Positions 54,049 through 63,448 of a stretch of 64,000 nt of DNA are shown in pieces; the stretch's first letter is position 1, and each line of letters begins with the position of its first letter. A model generated the notes under the pieces. It was not told where the DNA came from and did no database searches. It saw nothing but the letters and a program-made list of their open reading frames with translations. The translations under genes were made by a program, and so were the position numbers. Origin of the DNA: Bradyrhizobium sp. CCGB01 (GTDB lineage: Bacteria > Pseudomonadota > Alphaproteobacteria > Rhizobiales > Xanthobacteraceae); contig NZ_JANADK010000001.1 in NCBI RefSeq assembly GCF_024199795.1, positions 8,432,001 to 8,496,000 of the forward strand, given 5' to 3'.

Positions 54049-54129
54049 CGTCATTCCGGGATGGCGCGAAGCGCCAGACCCGGAATCTCGAGGTTCCGGG
54101 TTCGATGCTTTGCATCGCCCCGGAACGAC
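54049..54129. repeat. Palindromic intergenic repeat, family B copy 2
   Basis: Outer arms CGTCATTCCGGG / CCCCGGAACGAC and inner perfect hairpin GACCCGGAA-TCTCGAGG-TTCCGGGTTC. The right half also contains GATGC-TTT-GCATC. It lies between the pirin and WrbA genes in the presumed operon. It would form a stable hairpin in the shared mRNA. Confidence 0.85.
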
Positions 54130-54173
54130 GGAAGCAATCACGAACTTTCACTCATCCCCCAACGGAGACCACC

Positions 54174-54773
54174 ATGACCAAAGTTCTCGTCCTCTATTAT
54201 TCCGCCTACGGCCACATCGAGGCGATGGCCAATGCCGTCGCCGAGGGCGCGCGCGAGGCCGGCGTGACTGTCGACATCAAGCGCGTGCCCGAGCTGGTGC
54301 CGGCCGAGGTCGCAAAGGCCTCGTACTACAAGGTCGATCAGGCCGCTCCCGTCGCCAAGATCGAGGACCTCGCCAATTACGACGCGATCATCGTCGGCAC
54401 CGGCACCCGCTTCGGCCGCATGGCCTCGCAGATGGCAAACTTCCTCGATCAGGCCGGCGGGCTCTGGGCCAAGGGCGCGCTGAACGGCAAGGTCGGCGGA
54501 GCCTTCACCGCGAGTGCGACCCAGCATGGCGGCCAGGAGACGACGCTGTTCTCGATCATCACCAACCTCTTGCATTTCGGCATGGTGGTGGTCGGACTGA
54601 ACTACGGCTTTTCGGGCCAGATGGGCGTCGAAGAGGTCACGGGCGGCGCGCCCTATGGCGCGACCACGATCACTGCCGGCAACGGCAGCCGCCAGCCCAG
54701 CGCCAACGAGCTCGCCGGCGCGCGCTACCAGGGCCGCCAGATCGCGGAGACCGCAAAGAAGCTGCATGGCTGA
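54174..54773 (+). CDS. wrbA: NAD(P)H:quinone oxidoreductase, WrbA type
   Basis: A 199-residue flavodoxin-like protein that reduces quinones by two electrons with FMN. Seen: [27 protein letters not shown] (FMN phosphate loop), [22 protein letters not shown], and the WrbA loop [31 protein letters not shown]. The ATG lies after CGGAGACC; longer frames upstream run into the repeat and are not coding. With SDR and pirin it makes a plausible quinone/electrophile defence set under the LysR regulator. Confidence 0.94.
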   Translation: MTKVLVLYYSAYGHIEAMANAVAEGAREAGVTVDIKRVPELVPAEVAKASYYKVDQAAPVAKIEDLANYDAIIVGTGTRFGRMASQMANFLDQAGGLWAKGALNGKVGGAFTASATQHGGQETTLFSIITNLLHFGMVVVGLNYGFSGQMGVEEVTGGAPYGATTITAGNGSRQPSANELAGARYQGRQIAETAKKLHG

Positions 54774-54974
54774 TACGATGTGGGCGGCATTCTCATTCGG
54801 GGATGCCGCCCCATTTAATTGCCATGGCCTTTGAGCTCCTCCTGATCGCGCAGATGATCCGCAAGCCCGCGCAGGCCCTGGCGCGGCGCTGGTATTGCCG
54901 TAGCCTGTTCCGCGCCTCGCGCGGCCGATTTCACTGTGCGGGCTGCAAGGGATCGTGATGCGCGGCGCCTGACG

Positions 54975-55859
54975 TCAGGCCTGCGTGATGTCCGCGTGCG
55001 GCGGGATGCTGATGACCGGCGCAGGTGCCGCCGCCGTCGAAAGCCACCAGCCCTCACCGGCAAACCAGCACGTCTCGTCCGGAGCGACTTCTCTCCGCAG
55101 CGACTGCACGCTCTCCCATCCTTTCGCGAATGCGTCGGCCAATCGCCGGGCGGCATCGGCATCCTGCAATCCCGCGCAACCGATGAACTGGGCACGGCTG
55201 AGGAATTTCGCCGGCCAGATCGGACCTTCGTCCGGGCGCGTGATCATCAACATGCCGCCGAGCATGCCCTCCGGCGCCAGCGGAAACACCAGCCGCCCGC
55301 CGGGCCGCAGCGCTTCGAGCCATTCCGCGGCCGGCTGGGCCGCGCCCGCGCAGACGTAGATCACATCCGCGTGGGGTAAATCGGACGCGATGCCTGAGCG
55401 ATCCTTCAGATCGACATGGGCAACGTCCTTCAGATTTTCGCGCGCGAGTGCCGCCAGGCGCTCGTCGATCTCATAGGCATGGACACGGCCCGAACGTCCC
55501 GTGAGCTCGGCGAGGATGGCCGTGTAATATCCGCTGCCCGCACCAATCTGGATCACCGTCTCGCCTTCCCTCACGCCGCAGCCGCTGAGCCAATAGGCGT
55601 GCGCGCCGGGCATCCCGATATTGAGGTTGCGCGCCGGGTCCAGCGCCAGAAGCGTGTTTTGATAGAGGAAGGCGGGATCATCGTCGGGCGTCACGACATA
55701 GGGATGGCCACCGACGGAGATCGACCACGGCCCGGGTCCGGCGAAGGGCTCGCGCCTGACGGTGCGAAAGGCCTGCTCGATACGGGGATCCGTCGTCTTG
55801 GCGGCAGCGCAGATCAACTGCGCATAGAACGCGCGATATTTCGCCGAACGATCTTCCAT
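54975..55859 (-). CDS. Protein-L-isoaspartate methyltransferase-like SAM enzyme
   Basis: A 294-residue protein. The first 220 residues match the PCMT family: KTTDPRIEQAFRTVRREPFAG, SAM-binding motif VIQIGAGSGYYTAILAELTG (about 103-122) and VHAYEIDERLAALARENL. It is longer than true Pcm (about 210) and has an extra C-terminal domain from about residue 215. This longer group is often annotated only as methyltransferase; its target may not be isoaspartate. GGAGG precedes the ATG. Confidence 0.82.
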   Translation of the reverse strand: MEDRSAKYRAFYAQLICAAAKTTDPRIEQAFRTVRREPFAGPGPWSISVGGHPYVVTPDDDPAFLYQNTLLALDPARNLNIGMPGAHAYWLSGCGVREGETVIQIGAGSGYYTAILAELTGRSGRVHAYEIDERLAALARENLKDVAHVDLKDRSGIASDLPHADVIYVCAGAAQPAAEWLEALRPGGRLVFPLAPEGMLGGMLMITRPDEGPIWPAKFLSRAQFIGCAGLQDADAARRLADAFAKGWESVQSLRREVAPDETCWFAGEGWWLSTAAAPAPVISIPPHADITQA

Positions 55860-55970
55860 GTCGCCTCCGGAGCGGACGCGACCGTAACACAACGTCAGCG
55901 AGAATTGGAAGCACAGCGCCGTCGCGCATTTGTGTCAGTGCGATGACTTGCAGACCGCGCGGACCACCGC

Positions 55971-56450
55971 TCAACTCCGCTCGGTTTTCCTCTTGACGAG
56001 GTCCCGCCCGATCGGCCGCGCCGGTTCGCTCCGCAGCACCAGCGAGGTCGTGACCGCACCGAAGCCGGCGATGCGATCCACGATCGTCTCCAGATCTTCC
56101 GGCGCCGGGACGAGCACTTTCAGCACGAAGCAATCATCGCCGGTCACGCGATGGACCTCGACGATGTGGGGGATCTCCGCGAACCGCTTGAGACAGGTCT
56201 TGATATGCTCATGCGTGGTGCGCAGGCGCACCAGTGCCATCAGGCCGAGCCCGAGGGCGCGCGGATTGATCCGGGCGCCGTAGCCTTCGATGATCCCGGC
56301 TTCCTCCAGCCGCTTGACGCGCTCGGAGACCGCTGGCTGGGACAATCCGACGGAACGGCCGAGCTCGGACAGCGGCACGCGCGCATTGGCTTGCAGAGCC
56401 TCCAGGATCTTCAGGTCCTTGGCGTCGATGCTTCCGAAGCGATCCAACAA
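55971..56450 (-). CDS. Lrp/AsnC family transcriptional regulator
   Basis: A 159-residue regulator. The helix-turn-helix is SIDAKDLKILEALQANARVPLSELGRSVGLSQPAVSERVKRLEEAGIIEGY. The RAM ligand domain follows, with GLGLMALVRLRTTHEHIKTCLKRFAEIPHIVEVHRVTGDDCFVLKVLV. The start is probably a TTG with GGAG upstream at 56450, giving a standard length; an in-frame ATG at 56510 would add 20 residues not seen in the family. It is divergent from the small hydrolase gene. Confidence 0.9.
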   Translation of the reverse strand: MLDRFGSIDAKDLKILEALQANARVPLSELGRSVGLSQPAVSERVKRLEEAGIIEGYGARINPRALGLGLMALVRLRTTHEHIKTCLKRFAEIPHIVEVHRVTGDDCFVLKVLVPAPEDLETIVDRIAGFGAVTTSLVLRSEPARPIGRDLVKRKTERS

Positions 56451-56569
56451 AATTCTCCATTCCGCCTTGAGATCATCGGCAGATGATCGATTCCACCGAT
56501 GATCTGCCATGTGACGCAGCGCCCGGACCGGCCACACTGGGCCTCCATCTCAGATATCACGGGACGATC

Positions 56570-57109
56570 ATGCACGACATCATCACCTTGCCCGGCCTCG
56601 GCGGCTCCGGCGACACGCATTGGCAGACGATCTGGGAACGCAGCGACGCGCGCTTCACGCGATTTCAGCCGACGAGCTGGGACCAGCCCGAACTCGACGA
56701 CTGGGAGCAATCCCTGGAGCGGGCGGTCGGACGCTGCGCGAAGCCGCCTGTGCTTGTGGCGCATAGCCTCGCTTGCCTGCTGGTCGCGCACTGGGCCGCT
56801 CGTTTCCCATCGGCAATCGCGGGCGCGTTTCTGGTCGCTGTCCCCGATCCCGATGGCGCCAATTTTCCCGCGGAGGCCGCCGCGTTCAAGCCGGTACCCG
56901 ACCATGCGCTACGCTTCCCCTCGCTCGTCATCGCCAGCACGAACGATCCCTATGGCGAAATCGAGATAACGCGACAGCGCGCACGCGCCTGGCAGTCCGG
57001 TCTGATCGTGCTGGGCGCGCTCGGCCACATCAACGCGTCGAGCGGGATCAGTGACTGGTCGCAGGGCCGCGCGCTGCTTGATGCGTTCAGTGCGGGCCTT
57101 TCGAGATGA
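56570..57109 (+). CDS. RBBP9/YdeN-type serine hydrolase
   Basis: A 179-residue alpha/beta hydrolase of the RBBP9/YdeN family. Begins HDIITLPGLGGSGDTHWQTIWE; nucleophile in VAHSLACLL (S66), Asp in ASTNDPYG and His in GALGHINASSG. Family members are small esterases with unknown natural substrates. It lies between the Lrp regulator (divergent) and the polysaccharide gene cluster (convergent). Confidence 0.9.
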   Translation: MHDIITLPGLGGSGDTHWQTIWERSDARFTRFQPTSWDQPELDDWEQSLERAVGRCAKPPVLVAHSLACLLVAHWAARFPSAIAGAFLVAVPDPDGANFPAEAAAFKPVPDHALRFPSLVIASTNDPYGEIEITRQRARAWQSGLIVLGALGHINASSGISDWSQGRALLDAFSAGLSR

Positions 57110-57125
57110 CGGGCGGAGGCCTCTG

Positions 57126-58268
57126 TCAGCGCAACTTGCGTATCGCCGGGGTCGCAACGGCGGCGAGCCGGGGATAGCGGCGCAGGGCCTGCGCCGCATG
57201 GTCGCGCCAAGCATAGGGAGCACCGCGCCAGGACAGCGCAATGCTGACATCGGTCAACGGCACCGGCTCGGCGCCGAAGCGACGCTTGTAGTCCTGGTTT
57301 CCGATGCTGAGATCGAAACGGCGCACGCCTTCCGCATGCAGCGCCGCCATGGTGCGCTCGGTCACGAGCAGCCCCGGCGAGCAGCGCGACCAGGAATCGC
57401 CGGCGTGGCTGATTCGCAGGAGGAAATAGGTCGCGCCGAACCTGACGCCGAGCGTGGTGGCGACGACGGCCTCGTCGCACACCAGCGCCGAGATGACGGC
57501 ATAACCTTCCGCAATACCCTGGCGGGCGACCTCGCGATAAAACCGGGCATGGGCATCGTCGTTGAGGACGAAGCGCGAGCCGAGCTTTCGCATCCGCGCC
57601 TGCTGCTGGACATCCATCACATCCAGAAGTTCATGCGCACGCGCGACGTCCATGGCAATCTCGAAACGCGCGCCGGCATGACGATTGAAGACACGCCAGC
57701 AGCGCGGCATCTGCATGCGCTTGATCGAGGCCTGGTAGTCTTCGTAGGCGTCGCCCATCAGCACCAGATTGCCATTGAGCGAAGAGGATCCGATCCGGCC
57801 GAGCGACGCCAGCGGGTTCGGCTTGCCGCCGACATGGGCCGGCATCTTCTTCAGGCGCAGCAGGTCGAAACGGTCGGGCAGCGCGCGCAAGGCGGCGACC
57901 AGCGCCTTGTTGACCGCATCGGTCGCCGCCGCATCCAACGCCGCATCGAGCGCCAGAATCGGTGCGTTGTTGTCGGAAACGCCGAGGTCGGCGAACTCGA
58001 CGATGCGGATGCCGCGCCTGACGTGACTGATCATCGGCACCATCGCGATGTCGCTGCCGGTCGCGGCATCGGAGATCAGTGCAATCAGCGGCGCAACATC
58101 GTGGAACGCCTCGTACCAGGCCCCTAACCAGTAAGCATGCTGGAACGCGGTGCGAGGGCCGGCGCTCAGGCGCGACGCAGCCTGCCGCCAGTCACGCACG
58201 AAATCGACAGCGATTCCCGACGTGCTGGACACAAGACCATCTGGCTGCTCGACGCTGAGAAACGTCAT
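57126..58268 (-). CDS. GNAT/FemAB-like (BioF2, CelD-type) acyltransferase
   Basis: A 380-residue cytosolic protein with a double GNAT fold. The N-terminal part has WRQAASRLSAGPRTAFQHAYWLGAWYEAF; the C-terminal half has RMRKLGSRFVLNDDAHARFYREVARQGIAEGYAVISALVCDEAVVATTLGVRFGATYFL and SPGLLVTERTMAALHAEGVRRFDLSIGNQDYKRRFG, which is the acyl-CoA region of the BcsL/CelD family. Such enzymes acylate exopolysaccharide precursors or cellulose. The position next to O-antigen ligase and glycosyltransferase genes fits a surface-polysaccharide role. Confidence 0.88.
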   Translation of the reverse strand: MTFLSVEQPDGLVSSTSGIAVDFVRDWRQAASRLSAGPRTAFQHAYWLGAWYEAFHDVAPLIALISDAATGSDIAMVPMISHVRRGIRIVEFADLGVSDNNAPILALDAALDAAATDAVNKALVAALRALPDRFDLLRLKKMPAHVGGKPNPLASLGRIGSSSLNGNLVLMGDAYEDYQASIKRMQMPRCWRVFNRHAGARFEIAMDVARAHELLDVMDVQQQARMRKLGSRFVLNDDAHARFYREVARQGIAEGYAVISALVCDEAVVATTLGVRFGATYFLLRISHAGDSWSRCSPGLLVTERTMAALHAEGVRRFDLSIGNQDYKRRFGAEPVPLTDVSIALSWRGAPYAWRDHAAQALRRYPRLAAVATPAIRKLR

Positions 58269-58389
58269 CCCCGGGACATACGATTACTGAATGTTTCCAG
58301 ATAGATTATGTTTTGCCGCAGACCACAAGCGACGTCACCGCTTATCGTTAAGCCGATGCCACCATCGCCGCTCCGGCTGCGACAAGCTG

Positions 58390-59742
58390 TCAGCGATCGG
58401 GTTCCGCATGTTCGACGCATTGGAACCTGGCCAGGAAATGCAGGCCGGCCACCGCGAGCGCGAACATGAACCAGATCGCATTCTGCCGTTCGAGCAGGAA
58501 GGTCTCGGTGGTCCCGTAATAAAGGCCGAACAGCCATATGGTGAGGAACAGCTTCGCCAGCGCACCGCTGCGACTGTGAGCCTGGGCCGACTGGAAATTG
58601 ACCAGCGGCGCGAGCACGAAGACGAGGACCACGAGCGCCAGCCCCGGCAGGCCGATGGTGACCGCGAGTTCGAGATAGCTGTTGTGGCTGTGCGCCGCGC
58701 TCGTCGCCCATTCGGCGCCCTGGGCAGTTTGCCGCGCGGTCGCGTCGTCCCAGAAGGCCGCATAGCCATGGCCGATGACCGGCTTCTCGGCGACGGCCGC
58801 GAGCGCCAACTGCCAGACGTCGGACCGGCCGGTGAAGGTCGGATCGAGCGGAAGCAGGCGCGTCATGGCCCCGAGCGCCGGGCTCAGGACGCTGCCGACC
58901 GTCAGCAGGTTCATCACGATCAGCGGCACGAAGCAGATGACCCGCTTCAGCCACAGGCTCTTCGTCACATAGACCAGCGAGGCGAGCGCGTAGATCGCAA
59001 GGCACAGCACCGATGACGTCTTGCCGCCGGTGAAGATCAGGAAGATGCCGGCAAGCGCGGCGATCGCCGGGCCCATCACGAACGAGCCGACGGCGGACAG
59101 GTAGATTCCGACATAGACCAGGATGGTCATCACGGGCGAGGCGACGTTCTTGTGGCCAAAGCTGCCGCGCCAGTCACCGGCGAGCTGCGGCTCGGTGACA
59201 TCGAGCGCGGTGTGAATCGAATATTGCGGGGCGAGGAAGACGCCGAGATAGCACAGCACCAACAGCGCGAGCGCGGCGATGCCGAGACACCGGTTGAAGC
59301 TGCGCTGCGTCGGCGGCAGTAGCGGCAACAGCATGGCGAGCGAGGTCACGCTGGCCGCGAGCACGAAGCGCTGCATCGAGACGCCGCGGCTCTCGGAGAA
59401 GACGATGTTGATCAGCAGCCAGCCGACGAGGCAGAGATGCAGCGGGGTCACCAGGGTTTTCAGCGCGGGTGCGTCGGTGGCGGCGACGAACAGCACCGCG
59501 ACCGCAGCCAGAAGGCCCCAGGAGACATAGTCGAGCGCCATTCGTCCGCCGACGACGATGGTCACTTCCTCGCTGCGCAAGTCGGGAAACGGACTGAGCG
59601 TGACCATCACCAGCAGCAGCGCCGCAACCGCGACGACGCAGCGCGCCGCCCGCACGGCATTGAGCCCGGCAAGCCCATCGTGCAGAACGTGACCGAGCGA
59701 TCGGGCCTCGACGTCGGCGATGTGAGTGGCGCTGCGATCCAT
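58390..59742 (-). CDS. O-antigen ligase/polymerase family membrane protein
   Basis: A 450-residue protein with about 11-12 membrane helices. The periplasmic loop carries the Wzy_C/WaaL signature: TGRSDVWQLALAAVAEKPVIGHGYAAFW and AAHSHNSYLELAVTIGLPGLALVV. The family joins O-antigen to lipid A core or polymerises exopolysaccharide repeat units. Choice between ligase and polymerase cannot be made. The ATG at 59742 was selected; a GTG/ATG 20 codons upstream is possible. Confidence 0.88.
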   Translation of the reverse strand: MDRSATHIADVEARSLGHVLHDGLAGLNAVRAARCVVAVAALLLVMVTLSPFPDLRSEEVTIVVGGRMALDYVSWGLLAAVAVLFVAATDAPALKTLVTPLHLCLVGWLLINIVFSESRGVSMQRFVLAASVTSLAMLLPLLPPTQRSFNRCLGIAALALLVLCYLGVFLAPQYSIHTALDVTEPQLAGDWRGSFGHKNVASPVMTILVYVGIYLSAVGSFVMGPAIAALAGIFLIFTGGKTSSVLCLAIYALASLVYVTKSLWLKRVICFVPLIVMNLLTVGSVLSPALGAMTRLLPLDPTFTGRSDVWQLALAAVAEKPVIGHGYAAFWDDATARQTAQGAEWATSAAHSHNSYLELAVTIGLPGLALVVLVFVLAPLVNFQSAQAHSRSGALAKLFLTIWLFGLYYGTTETFLLERQNAIWFMFALAVAGLHFLARFQCVEHAEPDR

Positions 59743-59805
59743 GGCTCGAGGCTGATGGTGAAGCCGGGCAATCCGAGGTCTTAGCCCATCCCCGTTAAGC
59801 ATTCG

Positions 59806-60861
59806 TCAACCAACGTGCCGGAGGCCTGCGACATCACCGCCTTCCGCTCGCATGATGCTCAGCGCGATCTCGTAATATTGCAGCGCGCGCTGCTCCAGCG
59901 TGAGATTGTCGAGCACGAAGCCGCGCGGATCGAACGCACCGCCGGCGCACCCGCCCCAGAAATCGTCCCAGCCCGCCTCGAACCCGGCGATGTCGGGGAA
60001 TTTGGCGCCGCAGCGCTCGTCCCAATACGGCACCGACGACACGGGCGCGAACTGGACGCGGTGCGGATAATAATCGGGGTCCCGCCACGGGCCGCCGGGA
60101 TCCCAGGCGAACACCGGCACGCCGCAAGATAGGGCCTGCTGGTAGGCGATGCCCTGGCTCTCGTTCTGGCACAGGAAAATCATCGCGCGCGAATGCGCGA
60201 GCGCGGCCTGATAGTCTTGTTCCTTGTAGCTGCCGTAGCGCAGCTCCGTGAACGAGCGGCCTTCCTTGCGAAGGCGGGCGCGAACAGGCTCGATCAGCTC
60301 CGACGCAAAGCGCTCGCGATCCCAATGGACCTTGTCGTAGATCAGCACGTCGACGGTCTTTTGCGACGGCGCGGACGGCGCCCAGAGATCCGTGTCGATG
60401 CCGATCGGCCAGGCCTCCGTGTCCGGCCAGTACGGCCGGTACATGTCGACATACCAGGGGCCGGGCACCACGACCTTCTTCACCGGCAGGCGCTTGAACA
60501 GATCAGGATCGTCGAGCGGATGATTATGCGCGGCGACGCCGAGCAGGATCGGATTCTTCCACGCGAACTTGTCGAGCAGGAAGGTGCGGCCGATGATGCA
60601 GGCCAGTTCCTCGGGATGCTGCGCGATGTGGCCGTAGTCGTTGACGCGGTAGCGGATGCCGAGCCGGTCGAGCCCTGCACAGAGATTGAGGAACACGCGA
60701 AGCTGCCCGCTCATGCGCGGCTCGCCGAGCAGCATCCGGCGCGCCATGCGTCGCAGATGCCGGTCGCCGGGAAACCAGCGATCGTCCTTGTCCTCGTAGA
60801 AGAGGTTGAGGACGATGGCATCGGGGTCGTGTCTGGAGGTCGTTGCGGGCACTGAATCCAT
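59806..60861 (-). CDS. GT-B fold glycosyltransferase
   Basis: A 351-residue protein. The N-terminal half binds an acceptor; the C-terminal half has VLIYDKVHWDR, FLCQNESQGIAYQQALSCGVPVFAWDPGG (nucleotide-sugar binding region with the E-x7-E-like pattern) and VLDNLTLEQRALQYYEIALSIM. Overall it resembles family 4 glycosyltransferases of exopolysaccharide clusters, though the first 100 residues (DDRWFPGDRHLRRMARRMLLGEPRMSG) are unusual. Same direction as the ligase gene downstream, 63 bases apart. Confidence 0.82.
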   Translation of the reverse strand: MDSVPATTSRHDPDAIVLNLFYEDKDDRWFPGDRHLRRMARRMLLGEPRMSGQLRVFLNLCAGLDRLGIRYRVNDYGHIAQHPEELACIIGRTFLLDKFAWKNPILLGVAAHNHPLDDPDLFKRLPVKKVVVPGPWYVDMYRPYWPDTEAWPIGIDTDLWAPSAPSQKTVDVLIYDKVHWDRERFASELIEPVRARLRKEGRSFTELRYGSYKEQDYQAALAHSRAMIFLCQNESQGIAYQQALSCGVPVFAWDPGGPWRDPDYYPHRVQFAPVSSVPYWDERCGAKFPDIAGFEAGWDDFWGGCAGGAFDPRGFVLDNLTLEQRALQYYEIALSIMRAEGGDVAGLRHVG

Positions 60862-61086
60862 CCGCGGCAATCAGGTCCGCATTCTCGCATGGGACCGGCT
60901 GTCGCACTCTTCCAAATTTGCCACAGGCTTAATGCCACTGGCTTAACGCTAATTGACGAAACCAAAGTCGCGCAGACGTTCGCGGCAACGATTTGGCTGT
61001 AATGCGGGTATCATTCGCAAGGTCGCGATCCATCGCATTGCCAATTCGGCGGATGTCCCTGGTTAACAGATCCTTAAAGGCGAGCC

Positions 61087-62079
61087 GTGGCTCTGATCAC
61101 TGCCGAAGACGTTCTCGATTTACCGGCCACCACACGCATCGTTCCGGCGGTGCGCCCGCCGCTGCCGGCGAGCTCGACCAATTCGGTGTCCGTCGTCATT
61201 CCCGCCAAGAACGTTGCGGCCTATGTCGGCGAAACCCTCGCCAGTGCATTGGCGCAAGGCGAGGTGAGCGAAGTGATCGTCGTGGACGACGGCTCGAGCG
61301 ACAACACCACGGCCATCGTCCGCGCCATTCGTGACCCGCGGCTACGCCTGATGACCAACGACTCCGCCGGCGTATCGGCGGCGCGCAATCTCGGCGCGCG
61401 GCATGCGAACGGCGAGTGGCTGCTTTTCCTCGATGCCGACGACCGCCTGCGCCCCGGCGCGGTGGCCGCGCTGCTCGCCGCAGCCCGCGGGGCTCCGCGC
61501 GCGGTTCTCGTCTACGGCGACTACAACACGATCGACAACGAGGGACGGCAGATCGGCCGGCGGGGCCTGCTGAAGGGGCGCCGCAAGCCGTCCGGCGATG
61601 TGCTGGCGCGGCTCGCGGCCGGCAATTTCATCGTCAATGGCGGCATCGCGCTCGCACGTGCGGAGGCTTTCCGCGCCATCGGCGGCTTCGACACTTCTCT
61701 CAGATATTGCGAGGACTGGCATTGCTGGTGCCGCCTCGCCGCGATCGGCGAGTTCGAGTTCGCGCCAAAGCTTCTGCTCGATTATCGCCTGCACACCGCC
61801 AACACCATGAACGCGGCGGTGCGGACGCCGAAGGACTTCTTCCCGGCGATCGCGCGGGTGTTCGACGACGGACTGATCCTGGCGAGGCTGCCCGAGGGCA
61901 CGGCGGCCGGGCTGCGTCTCGCCGCCGAGATTCATCTCGTCACCTATTCGGCGATGCAGGCAGTCCGCTTCGGCCGATATCGCGACGCCTTCGGCTATCT
62001 CGGGATGGTCGGCCGGCGCTCGCTCAAGGCGCTACCGCGCGCCGCAGCGAGGACAGCCCTCGCACGGTTCGGGATCTAG
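61087..62079 (+). CDS. Family 2 glycosyltransferase
   Basis: A 330-residue GT-A enzyme: SVSVVIPAKNVAAYVGETLASALAQ, EVIVVDDGSSDNT, and GEWLLFLDADDRL with the DxD metal site at about 116-118. An acceptor-side motif CEDWHCWCRLA occurs near 215. No membrane helix, so it uses a nucleotide sugar at the cytosolic face. GTG start. It is transcribed opposite to the GT-B gene from a shared upstream region of about 225 bases. Confidence 0.9.
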   Translation: MALITAEDVLDLPATTRIVPAVRPPLPASSTNSVSVVIPAKNVAAYVGETLASALAQGEVSEVIVVDDGSSDNTTAIVRAIRDPRLRLMTNDSAGVSAARNLGARHANGEWLLFLDADDRLRPGAVAALLAAARGAPRAVLVYGDYNTIDNEGRQIGRRGLLKGRRKPSGDVLARLAAGNFIVNGGIALARAEAFRAIGGFDTSLRYCEDWHCWCRLAAIGEFEFAPKLLLDYRLHTANTMNAAVRTPKDFFPAIARVFDDGLILARLPEGTAAGLRLAAEIHLVTYSAMQAVRFGRYRDAFGYLGMVGRRSLKALPRAAARTALARFGI

Positions 62080-62083
62080 GCCG

Positions 62084-63112
62084 TCAGGAAACGATCTTCG
62101 AGGCCTCATAGGGCTTCGGATCGTAACCGAATGCGGCGAGAGCAGAACCGACGGCCACCAACGTCGGGTGCATCGCAACGATCGCTTTCGATGACATCAG
62201 CAGGCGAGCCGAGCGCATCAGCGACAGTGGCAGCCGTCCCAGGGTCTGCGCCAACAAGCCCGCCCGCGCGCCTACACCCTGCGTGGCTTTGGACCGCACG
62301 CGATAGTTGATCACCCCGAGGCGGAGGCTCCGTCTGGCAATCCAGCCGAGGCTGGTGCGGTTCTGCGGCACGGTCTCGGTGATGACGGCTTCCGCGGTCC
62401 AGTGGAAAGTCATTCCGGCATGGCGGCCGCGGTAGAAGAAATCGCAATCTCCGCCGCCAAGGAAATTGAAGCGAAGATCGAAAGCCGGACTGCCGAGCCT
62501 CTCGAACGCCGCGCGCGTGATCAGGCAATTGCCGCAGCCATAGATCACCGGCACCGCACCGGTGTAATCGTAAGTGGGGCAGAAGACGGGATGACGCGCG
62601 AGCCAGGGTTGGCTGTCGTCGGCGAACACCGGCAGCACCGGTCCGCCGACCACGTCGGCACCGGTCGCCTCCGCGGCACGGATCATCAGCTCGAGCCAAT
62701 CGGGCGAAGCGATCTCGTCGTCGTCGATCATCAGGAAGCGTGTCGCGGCGGGAAACACCGCCTGGCCCGTCTCGAACGCGGCGTTGATCGCCTGGCAATT
62801 GCCCTGCCGCTTCTCGACCAGACAGATACCCTGTAGTTTGCCGGCGGCGAGATATTCCGCAGCGACCGGAGCGCTCGCGCGTCCTGCCGAATCGTTCTCG
62901 ACCATGACCACCGCGAAGGAGCGCGTGGTGCGCTGACCGACAAGCGAATCCAGTGTCAGCCGGAGATGGTCGGGGCGGCGGAAACAGGGAATGCAGACGA
63001 CGATTCCGACCGAGAGATCAATGACGCGCGAACTCGCGGCGATCTCCCGGTTGGAGTCGCGCACGGCATCCGAGATCCGCCTGGCGGACAAATCTGTCGG
63101 GATCAGCGTCAT
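62084..63112 (-). CDS. Family 2 glycosyltransferase
   Basis: A 342-residue GT-A enzyme: GIVVCIPCFRRPDHLRLTLDSLVGQ, then VVMVENDS, FLMIDDDEIASPDWLELMIRAAE (metal DDD at about 127-129), and an acceptor region GCGNCLITRAAFERLG and NFLGGGDCDFFYRGRHAG. The GGGD-x-D motif is typical of glucosyl/rhamnosyl transferases of surface polysaccharides. Convergent with the previous gene, four bases apart. The C-terminus lacks a clear membrane anchor. Confidence 0.9.
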   Translation of the reverse strand: MTLIPTDLSARRISDAVRDSNREIAASSRVIDLSVGIVVCIPCFRRPDHLRLTLDSLVGQRTTRSFAVVMVENDSAGRASAPVAAEYLAAGKLQGICLVEKRQGNCQAINAAFETGQAVFPAATRFLMIDDDEIASPDWLELMIRAAEATGADVVGGPVLPVFADDSQPWLARHPVFCPTYDYTGAVPVIYGCGNCLITRAAFERLGSPAFDLRFNFLGGGDCDFFYRGRHAGMTFHWTAEAVITETVPQNRTSLGWIARRSLRLGVINYRVRSKATQGVGARAGLLAQTLGRLPLSLMRSARLLMSSKAIVAMHPTLVAVGSALAAFGYDPKPYEASKIVS

Positions 63113-63448
63113 GGCCTTCTAGATGGCTGAGACATGTTGAAAAAACCTTGCGTCCATTGTCCCAGGACGACACGCCGGCGCGGGACAGATACGTCGCAAA
63201 ATGAACGGCCTGCTCCGGCACCCAAACTGCGCCGCGACACCAATGTCCTCGCTGGGACGCGCGTTATCATGCTTAACCCTTTCACGCGCTTTCCTGCGAA
63301 CTCCTGCACGCGTGGTACTGCAATTTACAGTCCATCACCCATCGACGGCGGGCGCGCCGGGGCGCGACGTCGTTCTTCACCGCATTTTTACGCGCGGATG
63401 CTAGGGCTCGGCACGGCATGAGAGGCGCCGCAAGGGTTAGGAACGAAC
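63113..63448. other. Divergent promoter region, about 335 bases
   Basis: Between the divergent glycosyltransferase and acetyltransferase genes. It must carry both promoters. I see no clear operator, terminator or hidden coding sequence. Confidence 0.4.

Noticed and set aside
54824..54958. A 44-codon frame after wrbA with WYC...CAGC
   Set aside because: The C-x(n)-C-x2-C pattern is suggestive, but there is no ribosome-binding site and no second line of support.
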